From positions 372,001 to 436,000 of the forward strand of contig NZ_JAJTJP010000001.1 of NCBI RefSeq assembly GCF_021300775.1: a stretch of 64,000 bases of DNA, in the 5' to 3' direction. Shown piece by piece: positions 33,131-40,999 of this stretch; within the stretch, counting starts at the first letter, position 1; each line of letters opens with the position of its first letter. The notes under the pieces are model-generated. The model was not told where the DNA came from. It saw only the letters and a program-made list of their open reading frames with translations, and searched no databases. The position numbers were made by a program, and so were the translations under genes. The stretch is from Parvimonas micra. GTDB taxonomy: Bacteria; Bacillota; Clostridia; Tissierellales; Peptoniphilaceae.

Positions 33131-35662
33131 ATGAAAGAATTCTGGTCTTATGATTTGGATGATATATTAAAACGATTAAAAACTAATAAATTCGGATTAT
33201 CAAGTAAAGAAGCAGAAGAAAGAATTGATAAATATGGACAAAATATTTTTGAAGAAAAGAACTCATCTTCAAATTTAAGCATATTCATAAATCAATTCAA
33301 AAATCCTATAATTATGATATTAATTTTTGCAGCAATATTATCTATTTTTTTAAAAGATTATTCTGATGGTATTATCATACTAATCATTATTATAATTTCT
33401 GCATTTTTGAGTTATAGTCATGAAAGTAAAGCTAATAATGCAGTAAAAAAACTCCTTTCTTCTGTAAGCGTAAAATCTTCTGTTTTGAGAGATGGAAAAT
33501 TTGAAGAAATAGACAATGCGATGTTGGCAATAGGGGATATAATAAATATAAAAACTGGTGATATGATTCCAGCTGACTGTCTACTTATAGAAGAAAATTC
33601 ACTTTCAATGGATGAATCAAGTTTAACTGGCGAAACTTTTCCCGTTGAAAAAATTATACAAAAGTTACCTTGCAATACGGGACTTTCTGATAGGAAAAAT
33701 TCACTTTGGATGGGGACTCATGTCATAAGTGGATCAGGTATGGCAGTAATAGTAAATCTAGCTAAAGATTCAGAGTTTGGAAAAATTACTTTATCTTTGA
33801 ATAAAAAAGATTCTGATACAGACTTTGAAAAAGGCATAAGAGATTTTGGTAACTTGATACTTCATGTTACAACTTTATTAATTGGTATTATATTCTTATT
33901 TAATATAATTCTGAATAAATCTTTTTTAGAATCTTTTATGTTTGCATTAGCTCTTTCAGTAGGATTAACTCCTCAAATGCTACCTGCTATTATAAGCGTA
34001 AACTTATCACATGGTGCCAAGAGAATGTCAGAACAAGGTGTTATAGTAAAGAAATTAAATGCCATTGAAAACTTCGGTTCAATGACTGTAATGTGTTCTG
34101 ATAAAACAGGAACTATCACTCAAGGAAGAGTAAAGCTTGATTCTGCTTTAGATTGTAATGGTGAAAAATCAGATAATGTAAGCAAATTAGCATCCATAAA
34201 TTCATATTTTCAAGAAGGATATACGAATCCTATTGACCAATCTATTTTAGAAGCAAATAAAAATGATTTTTCTAAATATGAAAAAATATTTGAAATACCT
34301 TACTCTTTTGAAAGTAAGCTTTTAAGTATAGCTGTAAAAACTGAGCTAGATTTTGATGGTAGAAATATAATGGTTACAAAAGGAGCATTAACAAGCATAC
34401 TGAATATATGCAAAACTTATGAAAAATCAGATAAGAGTAGTGGAGATATTGAAGAAGTTAGGACACATATATTAGATTTATTTGATAAATATTCAAGTCA
34501 AGGTTATAGAATTTTAGGACTTGCCTATAAATTTATAGAAGATGATATAGAAACTAAAAATCAAAGAGCTGAAGATATGGTATTTGTAGGTCTATTACTA
34601 TTTATGGATCCATTAAAAGACGATATAAAAGATGTTGTTGCCGAAATGAATAGATTGGGAGTTTCTCTAAAAATGATTACAGGAGATAACAGTCTTATAG
34701 CTAAAAATATAGGTAGTCAAATTGGACTTAATCCTGAAAAGATTTTATTAGGAGAAGAACTGGATTCATATTCTATAAGTCAGCTTAACAAGAAAGTTTT
34801 AGATATAGATATTTTTGCTGAAATAAGTCCTAATCAAAAAGAAAAAATAATTATGGCATATAAACAGGCAGGAGAAATAGTAGGATATATGGGAGATGGT
34901 ATTAATGATTCTCCTGCCATAAAGCAAGCAGACGTTGGAGTATCTGTAAATACCGCTGCTGATACAGCTAAAGATGCAGCTTCTATAGTACTATTACAAA
35001 ATAGTTTAAAGGTGTTGGTATCAGGCATAAGTGAAGGTAGAAGGACATTTATTAATACTTTAAAATATATATTTGTAGCCACAAGTGCAAATTTTGGTAA
35101 TATGTTTTCAATGGCAGGAGCAAGTTTGTTTTTGAGTTTTTTACCTTTATTGCCTAAGCAAATTCTTTTAACAAATCTACTAACAGATTTTCCTTCACTA
35201 CAAATTGCTTCAGATTCTGTTGATGAAGATTGGTTAAAGAGTCCTGTTAAATGGGATACAAAGTTTATAAAGAAGTTTATGATTCTTTTTGGAATTATTT
35301 CTTCAGTGTTTGACTATATAACTTTTGCACTATTACTCTTTACTTTTAAGGCCGATGAAAGATTATTTCATACTGGATGGTTATTAGAGTCTATTATTTC
35401 TGCTATGGTGGTAATGCTTATTGTTAGAACAGCAAGGCCGGTTTTTGCTAGTAAACCAAGCAATAAATTGTTGATTGCTATAAGTGGAGTAGCTGTGGTT
35501 TTGTTTGTGATTGTATATAGCCCAATAAGTTCATATTTAGGATTAATAGCTCTACCTATTAAGGTATTGATATCTTTGCTTGGCGTTTCATTACTATACG
35601 CATTAACAGCTGAGATATTAAAAAAATTTTTCTATAAATATAATTCATTTTCTAGAAAATAA
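33131..35662 (+). CDS. mgtA: Magnesium-translocating P-type ATPase (MgtA/MgtB type)
   Basis: A P-type ATPase of 843 residues. The phosphorylated aspartate is Asp324 in SDKTGT. The actuator loop is LTGETFP near residue 175, and the hinge is MGDGINDSPAIKQADVG near 585. About ten transmembrane segments are visible, with the last six C-terminal. The overall pattern, with LTPQMLPAII in TM4 and TNLLTDFPSLQIASD late, fits the Mg2+ importers (type IIIB). The short N-terminus (about 40 residues before TM1) is as usual for MgtA. It is transcribed alone. A regulatory Mg2+ leader is not recognised. Confidence 0.92.
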   Translation: MKEFWSYDLDDILKRLKTNKFGLSSKEAEERIDKYGQNIFEEKNSSSNLSIFINQFKNPIIMILIFAAILSIFLKDYSDGIIILIIIIISAFLSYSHESKANNAVKKLLSSVSVKSSVLRDGKFEEIDNAMLAIGDIINIKTGDMIPADCLLIEENSLSMDESSLTGETFPVEKIIQKLPCNTGLSDRKNSLWMGTHVISGSGMAVIVNLAKDSEFGKITLSLNKKDSDTDFEKGIRDFGNLILHVTTLLIGIIFLFNIILNKSFLESFMFALALSVGLTPQMLPAIISVNLSHGAKRMSEQGVIVKKLNAIENFGSMTVMCSDKTGTITQGRVKLDSALDCNGEKSDNVSKLASINSYFQEGYTNPIDQSILEANKNDFSKYEKIFEIPYSFESKLLSIAVKTELDFDGRNIMVTKGALTSILNICKTYEKSDKSSGDIEEVRTHILDLFDKYSSQGYRILGLAYKFIEDDIETKNQRAEDMVFVGLLLFMDPLKDDIKDVVAEMNRLGVSLKMITGDNSLIAKNIGSQIGLNPEKILLGEELDSYSISQLNKKVLDIDIFAEISPNQKEKIIMAYKQAGEIVGYMGDGINDSPAIKQADVGVSVNTAADTAKDAASIVLLQNSLKVLVSGISEGRRTFINTLKYIFVATSANFGNMFSMAGASLFLSFLPLLPKQILLTNLLTDFPSLQIASDSVDEDWLKSPVKWDTKFIKKFMILFGIISSVFDYITFALLLFTFKADERLFHTGWLLESIISAMVVMLIVRTARPVFASKPSNKLLIAISGVAVVLFVIVYSPISSYLGLIALPIKVLISLLGVSLLYALTAEILKKFFYKYNSFSRK

Positions 35663-35669
35663 TGTAGTA

Positions 35670-35703
35670 AAAATAGTGGAGAGTTTTTCTCCATTATTTT
35701 TTT
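35670..35703 (+). terminator. Terminator after the Mg2+ ATPase gene
   Basis: Stem AATAGTGGAGA/TCTCCATTATT (one G-T pair) followed by a long T run. Confidence 0.75.
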
Positions 35704-35724
35704 GATTAAGTAATATTAATTTTG

Positions 35725-35733
35725 TGATATAAT
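35725..35733 (+). promoter_or_regulatory. Extended -10 in front of the protease remnant
   Basis: TGA followed by TATAAT (35728-35733); TTGATT at 35702 is 20 nt away. It would have served the now-broken gene downstream. Confidence 0.45.
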
Positions 35734-35792
35734 AGTATTAAACTATTTTAGATATAAAGTCAGTAGTTAAAAATTGTACAGAGAGTGAAGTG

Positions 35793-36289
35793 ATGGAAAC
35801 TAAATGTATAAAAGATAATTTTGTTCCTATTTTTATAGAGCTTTTATTTGTAGTGTCGTGTTTTATTGTAGAAAAACAATTTTATATTTATACAAGTAAT
35901 TTTAACAGTAGTATTTATTTCTATTGCATTTTACTTTACTATTATTTTAGAAAATATATTTCCTAATCTTAGTAAGTAATGATTTTATTGAAAGCTTATA
36001 ATTTGCTAAAACTTATTTTATTTCTATTTTCAGGAATTATTTTTTCACCTATTGTTGAGAAAACCTTTTTAGACAGAATTTTATTTCTTATAAAAATAAT
36101 AAGATTCTAATATTTACCCCGTTCTTATCAAAGATTTTAATTGCTTTAGAACATTCGTTGAAATTGTGGGGTATTTTTTTATGTATGATTTGGGCTTTGC
36201 CTTTTAGTGTTTCTTATATAAAAATAAGAAATATTTATGTGCCTATGACCGCTCATTTAATATGTAATATAATAATAAATGGATTCTAA
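35793..36289 (+). pseudogene. Remnant of a CPBP/Abi-type intramembrane protease
   Basis: Three consecutive fragments in different frames look like one decayed gene. ATG 35793 gives 57 hydrophobic residues ending at TAA 35964. A second piece, from about 35978 to 36110, contains GIIFSPIVEKTFLDRILF, which resembles the first motif of CPBP proteases (EExxxR) with the second Glu lost to Lys. The third piece, ending at TAA 36287-36289, carries WGIFLCMIWALPFS and then VPMTAHLICNIIIN, the typical His-containing last helix. At least two frameshifts or stops separate them. The extended -10 and TGAAGTG ahead of 35793 are relics. Family identity is inferred from these helices. Confidence 0.65.
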
Positions 36290-36344
36290 TTATAGATTTA
36301 ATAAAATATATTTTTAATTAAAAATATAGATTGTTTTGTTAAGG

Positions 36345-36373
36345 TTTGCATTTTTAATAAAATAGTGTATAAT
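36345..36373 (+). promoter_or_regulatory. Promoter of the M29 aminopeptidase gene
   Basis: TTTGCA (36345-36350), 17 nt, TATAAT (36368-36373), 30 nt before the ATG. Confidence 0.7.
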
Positions 36374-36403
36374 TAAATTATAGTATAAGTCAAGGAGAAG
36401 GTT

Positions 36404-37639
36404 ATGGAATTTAAAGAAAAATTAAAGAAATATGCTGAAACTATAATAAAAGTTGGAGCAAATGTTCAAAAGGATCAATTAGTAGTTATAAGAGCTAATA
36501 TTGAAGCAAAAGATTTAGTTAGAGAATTATCTGAAGAAGCTTATAAAGTTGGAGCTGGAAATGTTAATGTTGTTTGGAGAGATGATATAATAACAAGACA
36601 AAAATTTGAATATGCTAGTATAGAAACTCTTTCTGATGTTAAACAATGGACAGTTGATCAATTTACTGATTATATTGATAGTAATGCAGTATTTATTTCA
36701 GTTATTGGAGATGATCCAAATAATTTAGATGGTTTAGATATAAATAAAATTAAAGCTAGTAGTATTGCTAATTCAAAAGCTATGAAATATTTTTCATCCT
36801 CACTAATGGCAGATAAAAATTCATGGTGTGTTGTTGGTGCACCTACAGTAGCATGGGCAAAAGTAGTATTTCCACTTTTATCAGAAACAGAAGCCGTTAA
36901 TAAGTTATGGGAATTAATTTTTTATACTTCTAGAATAGGTGAAGGTGACTCTGTTAAAGGTTGGGAAGAACATATTAATGAACTTAGTTGCAGGGCAAAA
37001 TATTTAAATGAAAAACAATTTAAATATCTAAAATATACAAGTGACAAGGGAACTAACTTAAGAATTGAATTACCACAAAATCATGTATGGAATGCTGCTG
37101 GAAGTGGTTTTAATTCAAAAGGTGTTAGTTTTACAGCCAATATGCCAACAGAAGAAGTTTTTACCCTTCCACATAAAGATGGTATTAATGGTATTGTATA
37201 TAGTACAAAGGCTTTAAATTACAATGGAAATATTATAGATGAATTTAAGTTAGAATTTAAAAACGGAAAAGTTGTTAGTTATAATGCAGAAAAAGGTTAT
37301 GATGTATTGAAATCTCTATTAGAAACTGATGAAGGTGCTTTGTCTTTAGGTGAAGTTGCTTTAGTACCATTTGATTCTCCGATTTCAAATACAAACACAA
37401 TGTTTTTTGAAACTCTTTACGATGAAAATGCATCATGCCATTTAGCTTTAGGTAAAGCATATCCAACTTGTTTAAAGGATGGTGAAAAAATGACAGAAGA
37501 AGAGCTTAAAGATAAAGGTGCTAATGATAGTTTAGTTCATGTTGACTTTATGGTTGGAGATGAAACTTTAAATATTGTTGGAATAACTGACTCTGGAAAT
37601 GAGATTCCTGTATTTACTAACGGTAATTGGTCAAATTAA
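36404..37639 (+). CDS. M29 family aminopeptidase (AmpS/PepS type)
   Basis: A 411-residue cytoplasmic metallo-aminopeptidase that trims N-terminal residues from peptides, useful to an amino-acid fermenter. Metal-binding segments of the family are visible: the GEVALVPFDSPIS Glu near residue 316, FETLYDENASCHLALG near residue 335 and DSLVHVDFMVG near 378. ATG 36404 follows AAGGAGAAG. It has its own promoter and terminator. Confidence 0.92.
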   Translation: MEFKEKLKKYAETIIKVGANVQKDQLVVIRANIEAKDLVRELSEEAYKVGAGNVNVVWRDDIITRQKFEYASIETLSDVKQWTVDQFTDYIDSNAVFISVIGDDPNNLDGLDINKIKASSIANSKAMKYFSSSLMADKNSWCVVGAPTVAWAKVVFPLLSETEAVNKLWELIFYTSRIGEGDSVKGWEEHINELSCRAKYLNEKQFKYLKYTSDKGTNLRIELPQNHVWNAAGSGFNSKGVSFTANMPTEEVFTLPHKDGINGIVYSTKALNYNGNIIDEFKLEFKNGKVVSYNAEKGYDVLKSLLETDEGALSLGEVALVPFDSPISNTNTMFFETLYDENASCHLALGKAYPTCLKDGEKMTEEELKDKGANDSLVHVDFMVGDETLNIVGITDSGNEIPVFTNGNWSN

Positions 37640-37643
37640 AATT

Positions 37644-37670
37644 AATGCAGGAATTTTCCTGCATTTTTTT
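37644..37670 (+). terminator. Terminator after the aminopeptidase gene
   Basis: A 9-bp stem AATGCAGGA/TCCTGCATT with loop ATTT and a T run. Confidence 0.85.
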
Positions 37671-37687
37671 ATTAATTAGAATAAATA

Positions 37688-37708
37688 AGTTTATATTAAA
37701 TATAAACT
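37688..37708 (+). repeat. 21-bp palindrome upstream of the pilin operon
   Basis: AGTTTATAT and ATATAAACT face each other around TAA, 30 nt before the pilin ATG. Symmetry and position suit a dimeric repressor or activator site; AT content makes chance possible. Confidence 0.45.
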
Positions 37709-37738
37709 ATTTTAAAAATTTTTAGGAGGATTTTGATT

Positions 37739-38083
37739 ATGAGTAAAGCAAAGAAAAAAGCATTTACATTAATTGAACTATTGGTTGTTATTGCTATACT
37801 TGCTATATTAATATTAATAGCAGTTCCTAGGTATAACAATTCTAGGGTAAAAGCAGATAAAACTGCGCATGCAGCTAATGTAAAAGTATTGGAAGTAGCA
37901 GGACTTAGATACTTAACAGAAGAAAAAGTTGAATCTGATAAGGATATAACTGATGATTTAGTTGCTAAAAAATATGTTAAAGAAATTCCAAAATTACCTA
38001 AGTCAATTAAAGGAACAGCTTATAAAGTAGAGATCAAAAATGGTGATATTATAGTAACACCATCAGTTGAAAAAGATGATTAA
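37739..38083 (+). CDS. Type IV pilin/pseudopilin, GspG/ComGC type
   Basis: A 114-residue prepilin with a short positive leader cut before Phe in KKKA|FTLIELLVV, Glu at mature position 5 and a ~20-residue hydrophobic helix, then a small C-terminal domain rich in Lys and Asp. The residue before the cut is Ala, as in streptococcal ComGC, not Gly. The start is ATG 37739 after AGGAGG (37724-37729); a TTG at 37733 is in frame but less likely. It overlaps the next pseudopilin gene by 8 nt and heads a five-gene operon. It is probably the major subunit. Confidence 0.85.
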   Translation: MSKAKKKAFTLIELLVVIAILAILILIAVPRYNNSRVKADKTAHAANVKVLEVAGLRYLTEEKVESDKDITDDLVAKKYVKEIPKLPKSIKGTAYKVEIKNGDIIVTPSVEKDD

Positions 38084-38498
38084 GAGAAAATCATTTACTC
38101 TTATTGAATTAATCGTCTGTTTAGCAATTATTTCTGTTATGATTTTAGTTATTAGAGTAAACTTTATTAATAATAAAAAAACAATGGCTTTAGAGGAACT
38201 AAAAATTATAGCAGAAAGTATAGAAAATGCAAAAGTCTTTTCCATAGAAAATAAGAAGATAGTAGTTATTAAAACAAATTCGCATGATAATACTTTTGAT
38301 ATAAAATCTGAAGGTTATTTTTTTAAAAAAATTTATTGTAAAAATTTAAATATTTTAAATAGTATTCAATTAGATTTTAATAACAGAGGTATTCCAAGTG
38401 AGGGAAAGACTTTTAAATTTTATTATGATAAAGAATTTTATGAAATAAGAGTAAGACCAGTAACCGGATTTATAAATGTGATAATAAATGAAAAATAG
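38076..38498 (+). CDS. Minor pseudopilin, GspH/ComGD type
   Basis: A 140-residue prepilin: leader MIKRKS cut before FTLIELIV, with Glu5, a hydrophobic helix to about residue 30 and a C-terminal domain with RPVTGFINVIINE near the end. Ser rather than Gly or Ala precedes the cut. ATG 38076 overlaps the upstream pilin stop; a TTG at 38067 is an in-frame alternative. It overlaps the following gene by 11 nt. Confidence 0.75.
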   Translation: MIKRKSFTLIELIVCLAIISVMILVIRVNFINNKKTMALEELKIIAESIENAKVFSIENKKIVVIKTNSHDNTFDIKSEGYFFKKIYCKNLNILNSIQLDFNNRGIPSEGKTFKFYYDKEFYEIRVRPVTGFINVIINEK

Positions 38499-38823
38499 AA
38501 ATTATAAAATGAAGTCATTTACAATGATAGAATGTATTTTTGCGATTTTTATACTGTCAATAATTAGTATTTATATAATTTCTGGTATTAATAATTTTTT
38601 ACATATACAAAAGGAAAATGCAAAAAATATTAACAAATTAACAGATTTAGAAAATACAGTAGTTATTATAAAAAATAATATAAAAAGAAATTTCGAAATA
38701 TTAAATGATGTAGATTTAAATAAATTTGAAATTAAAATTTTTGATTTAGGCGAATTATATAATATAAAAATTAATTACATAGAAGACATGGAGAAAATAT
38801 ATGAAATATATATATCAAAATAA
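38488..38823 (+). CDS. Minor pseudopilin, GspI/PilV type
   Basis: A 111-residue prepilin-like protein: leader KNRNYKMKS cut before FTMIECIFAIFIL, with Glu5 retained. The rest is a short Asn/Ile-rich domain. Ser precedes the cut. It overlaps neighbours on both sides, so it belongs to the pseudopilin operon. Confidence 0.72.
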   Translation: MKNRNYKMKSFTMIECIFAIFILSIISIYIISGINNFLHIQKENAKNINKLTDLENTVVIIKNNIKRNFEILNDVDLNKFEIKIFDLGELYNIKINYIEDMEKIYEIYISK

Positions 38824-39343
38824 AACTAAGTCTTTTACATTATTAGAGCTTTTAATAACAATTGCAGTTTCTAGTATTATTATATTGTGTTGTATATATA
38901 TTTTTTTTGGAATATATTTTGCTAATTTAAATCAACGAAAAAATTTTTCAAAATTAGAGCAGATTCACTACTCAATGGAATATATGGAAAATGAGATTAC
39001 TGATTCAGTTTTAACAAAAATTTCTTCAGATGGTATTAAAATAAAAAAATATAGATATAGTTCTTATTTAAGCGAAAAATCATCAAATACTATTACAAAA
39101 GTAAATGATATTGAATATAAAAAAATAAAAGTTGGAAATAAATATGAAATAAGAAGAATATCTAAAGATACTTTAAATTCTACTAATTATGGTAATAATT
39201 TATTGATTAATGATTTAGATTTTTTTGACGTGGAATATTTTGAGGATTACTTGGTTTTAAGATATTCGTTTAATAACAAAGAATATTTTAAGTATATTTT
39301 ACTAAAAAATATAAAATATGATTATATAAATGGAGAAGATTAA
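38801..39343 (+). CDS. Minor pseudopilin, GspJ/ComGF type
   Basis: A 180-residue prepilin-like protein: leader KYIYQNKTKS cut before FTLLELLITIAVSSIIIL, with Glu5, followed by a longer C-terminal domain with many Lys, Ser and Tyr. Start ATG 38801 lies inside the upstream gene (23-nt overlap). Size and order fit the GspJ/PilW position. Confidence 0.72.
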   Translation: MKYIYQNKTKSFTLLELLITIAVSSIIILCCIYIFFGIYFANLNQRKNFSKLEQIHYSMEYMENEITDSVLTKISSDGIKIKKYRYSSYLSEKSSNTITKVNDIEYKKIKVGNKYEIRRISKDTLNSTNYGNNLLINDLDFFDVEYFEDYLVLRYSFNNKEYFKYILLKNIKYDYINGED

Positions 39344-39344
39344 T

Positions 39345-40490
39345 ATGAAATTTAAATCTTATATTATGCCTATAGTGTTATTGGTTTTTTCATTGGTAAT
39401 GATATTCTTTTTATCGATATATCATAGAACAATTAGTTCATATAACAAAAATAATTCAAAAGAAAAATTAGTTATTAATAAGTTTAAAAATTTAAGTATG
39501 GAAGATATTTTAAGTACTAAAGCAACTTTAAATTTTATAAATAATAAAATTAACAATAGAGAAAATTTTAGTATTAATATTAAGCTAGATGAACTCTTAA
39601 AAGTAAACAATATAAATGATATAGATAATTTTTTTGAGAATTATCATATAACTTTAAATAGTAATAAGATAAAGAAAAAGTTAAACTTTTATGATAATCA
39701 AAAAACATCACATCCATATTATCTTCGTCAATATGAAATTTTTTTTGAAGTAAGATTTGATAATCAATTAGTAGAATATAGAATAGTAGATTTAAATAGA
39801 ATTGAAAATTATTTATTTGATATACAAATTAAAAACTATATTGAAGGACGAAAGAAAAATCTTAATGATAACTATTATATTGCATTAAATAGTAATACAT
39901 CTAAGTTATACGAACGAATTTTTTCTAACGAAATTCAATATAACTTTATTAAAGATTTACGTATTTACAATTATAATGATAAAATTTATATAATATATGA
40001 GGAACAATATAAAAAATTGTTGAATAGTTATTTTAGTAGTAAAGGATTTGAAATGATAAATTTGGATATTAATTTATCCGATATTGAAGATTTTATTAAA
40101 AATAATAACTTAAAGAATTGCTCAAAAAATAATTTTATTGAATCATATCTTTTAGAAAATTCAGAATATATTAAAAATTCTATTAATATTGATATTAAAA
40201 ATAAATTATATTTAGATTTTGACAAAAATATTGAAATATATTGTAATATAAAATTAGATCAAAATGATGAAATAGTTGTAACTAATAAAGTTCCAAAAGT
40301 ATATGGTATATTAGTAAATAATACTAAAATAAACGATATTAAAATAGATTTTGAAGGTGTTTTATTCTCTAAAAATAAGTTAAATAGTAAATACAAATTT
40401 TCTCCAGAAATTTTGGATATTACAGCTAGATTTATTAAAATTAGTAATAATTTTTATTTAGAAAAAATAGATAACAATGATGTAAAGTAG
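39345..40490 (+). CDS. Membrane protein at end of pseudopilin operon, GspK/PilX-like position
   Basis: A 381-residue protein with one N-terminal hydrophobic segment (about residues 5-25) and a long, Asn/Ile/Lys-rich extracytoplasmic part. It has no FTLxE prepilin motif. It begins 2 nt after the previous gene; TGGAGAAG precedes ATG 39345 (a start 15 nt upstream is worse). By order it sits where GspK/PilX tip subunits are found, but I cannot show homology. No PilB, PilC or PilD is in the window, so the assembly machine must be encoded elsewhere. Confidence 0.65.
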   Translation: MKFKSYIMPIVLLVFSLVMIFFLSIYHRTISSYNKNNSKEKLVINKFKNLSMEDILSTKATLNFINNKINNRENFSINIKLDELLKVNNINDIDNFFENYHITLNSNKIKKKLNFYDNQKTSHPYYLRQYEIFFEVRFDNQLVEYRIVDLNRIENYLFDIQIKNYIEGRKKNLNDNYYIALNSNTSKLYERIFSNEIQYNFIKDLRIYNYNDKIYIIYEEQYKKLLNSYFSSKGFEMINLDINLSDIEDFIKNNNLKNCSKNNFIESYLLENSEYIKNSINIDIKNKLYLDFDKNIEIYCNIKLDQNDEIVVTNKVPKVYGILVNNTKINDIKIDFEGVLFSKNKLNSKYKFSPEILDITARFIKISNNFYLEKIDNNDVK

Positions 40491-40491
40491 T

Positions 40492-40520
40492 TTGATTAAA
40501 ATTAATAAATTTGATATACT
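40492..40520 (+). promoter_or_regulatory. Promoter of dut
   Basis: TTGATT (40492-40497), 17 nt, TATACT (40515-40520) with extended -10 TGA. It begins 2 nt after the pseudopilin operon. Confidence 0.65.
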
Positions 40521-40556
40521 ATATCTGTTAAAATGAATTTTTTGGAGGGAATTTAA

Positions 40557-40988
40557 TTGGAAATTAAAATAATAAATAGAAGTAAAAATGAAAACCCATC
40601 TTATGCAACAGAAGGAGCTTCTGGGTTTGATTTAAGAGCAAATTTAGTTGAAGATTTAATAGTTAAACCTTTAGAAAGAGTAGCCGTTCCAACGGGATTG
40701 TTCCTTGAAATACCAGTTGGTTATGAAGGACAAATTAGGGCTAGAAGTGGAATGAGTTTAAAACATGGTATAACTATGGCTAATGGTGTTGGTACTATAG
40801 ATAGTGACTATAGAGGAGAAATCAAGGTTTTAATTGTAAATATTTCAGATAAAGAATATACTATTAAAAATAATGATAGAATTGCTCAAATGATTATTGC
40901 AAAATATGAGAGAGCTGACTTTAAACTTGTAGAAGAATTATCTGATACATCTAGAGATAAAGGTGGATTTGGACATACAGGATACTAA
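40557..40988 (+). CDS. dut: dUTP diphosphatase, TTG start
   Basis: Hydrolyses dUTP to dUMP, keeping uracil out of DNA and feeding dTMP synthesis. At 143 residues all five trimeric dUTPase motifs are present: EGASGFDLRA, GYEGQIRARSGMS, NGVGTIDSDYRGEI, NDRIAQMIIA and the C-terminal RDKGGFGHTG. The start is the rare codon TTG 40557, supported by GGAGGG (40544-40549) 7 nt upstream and by the family N-terminus; no in-frame ATG fits. ftsK follows 11 nt after the stop. Confidence 0.94.
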   Translation: MEIKIINRSKNENPSYATEGASGFDLRANLVEDLIVKPLERVAVPTGLFLEIPVGYEGQIRARSGMSLKHGITMANGVGTIDSDYRGEIKVLIVNISDKEYTIKNNDRIAQMIIAKYERADFKLVEELSDTSRDKGGFGHTGY

Positions 40989-40999
40989 AAGGGGAGTAA

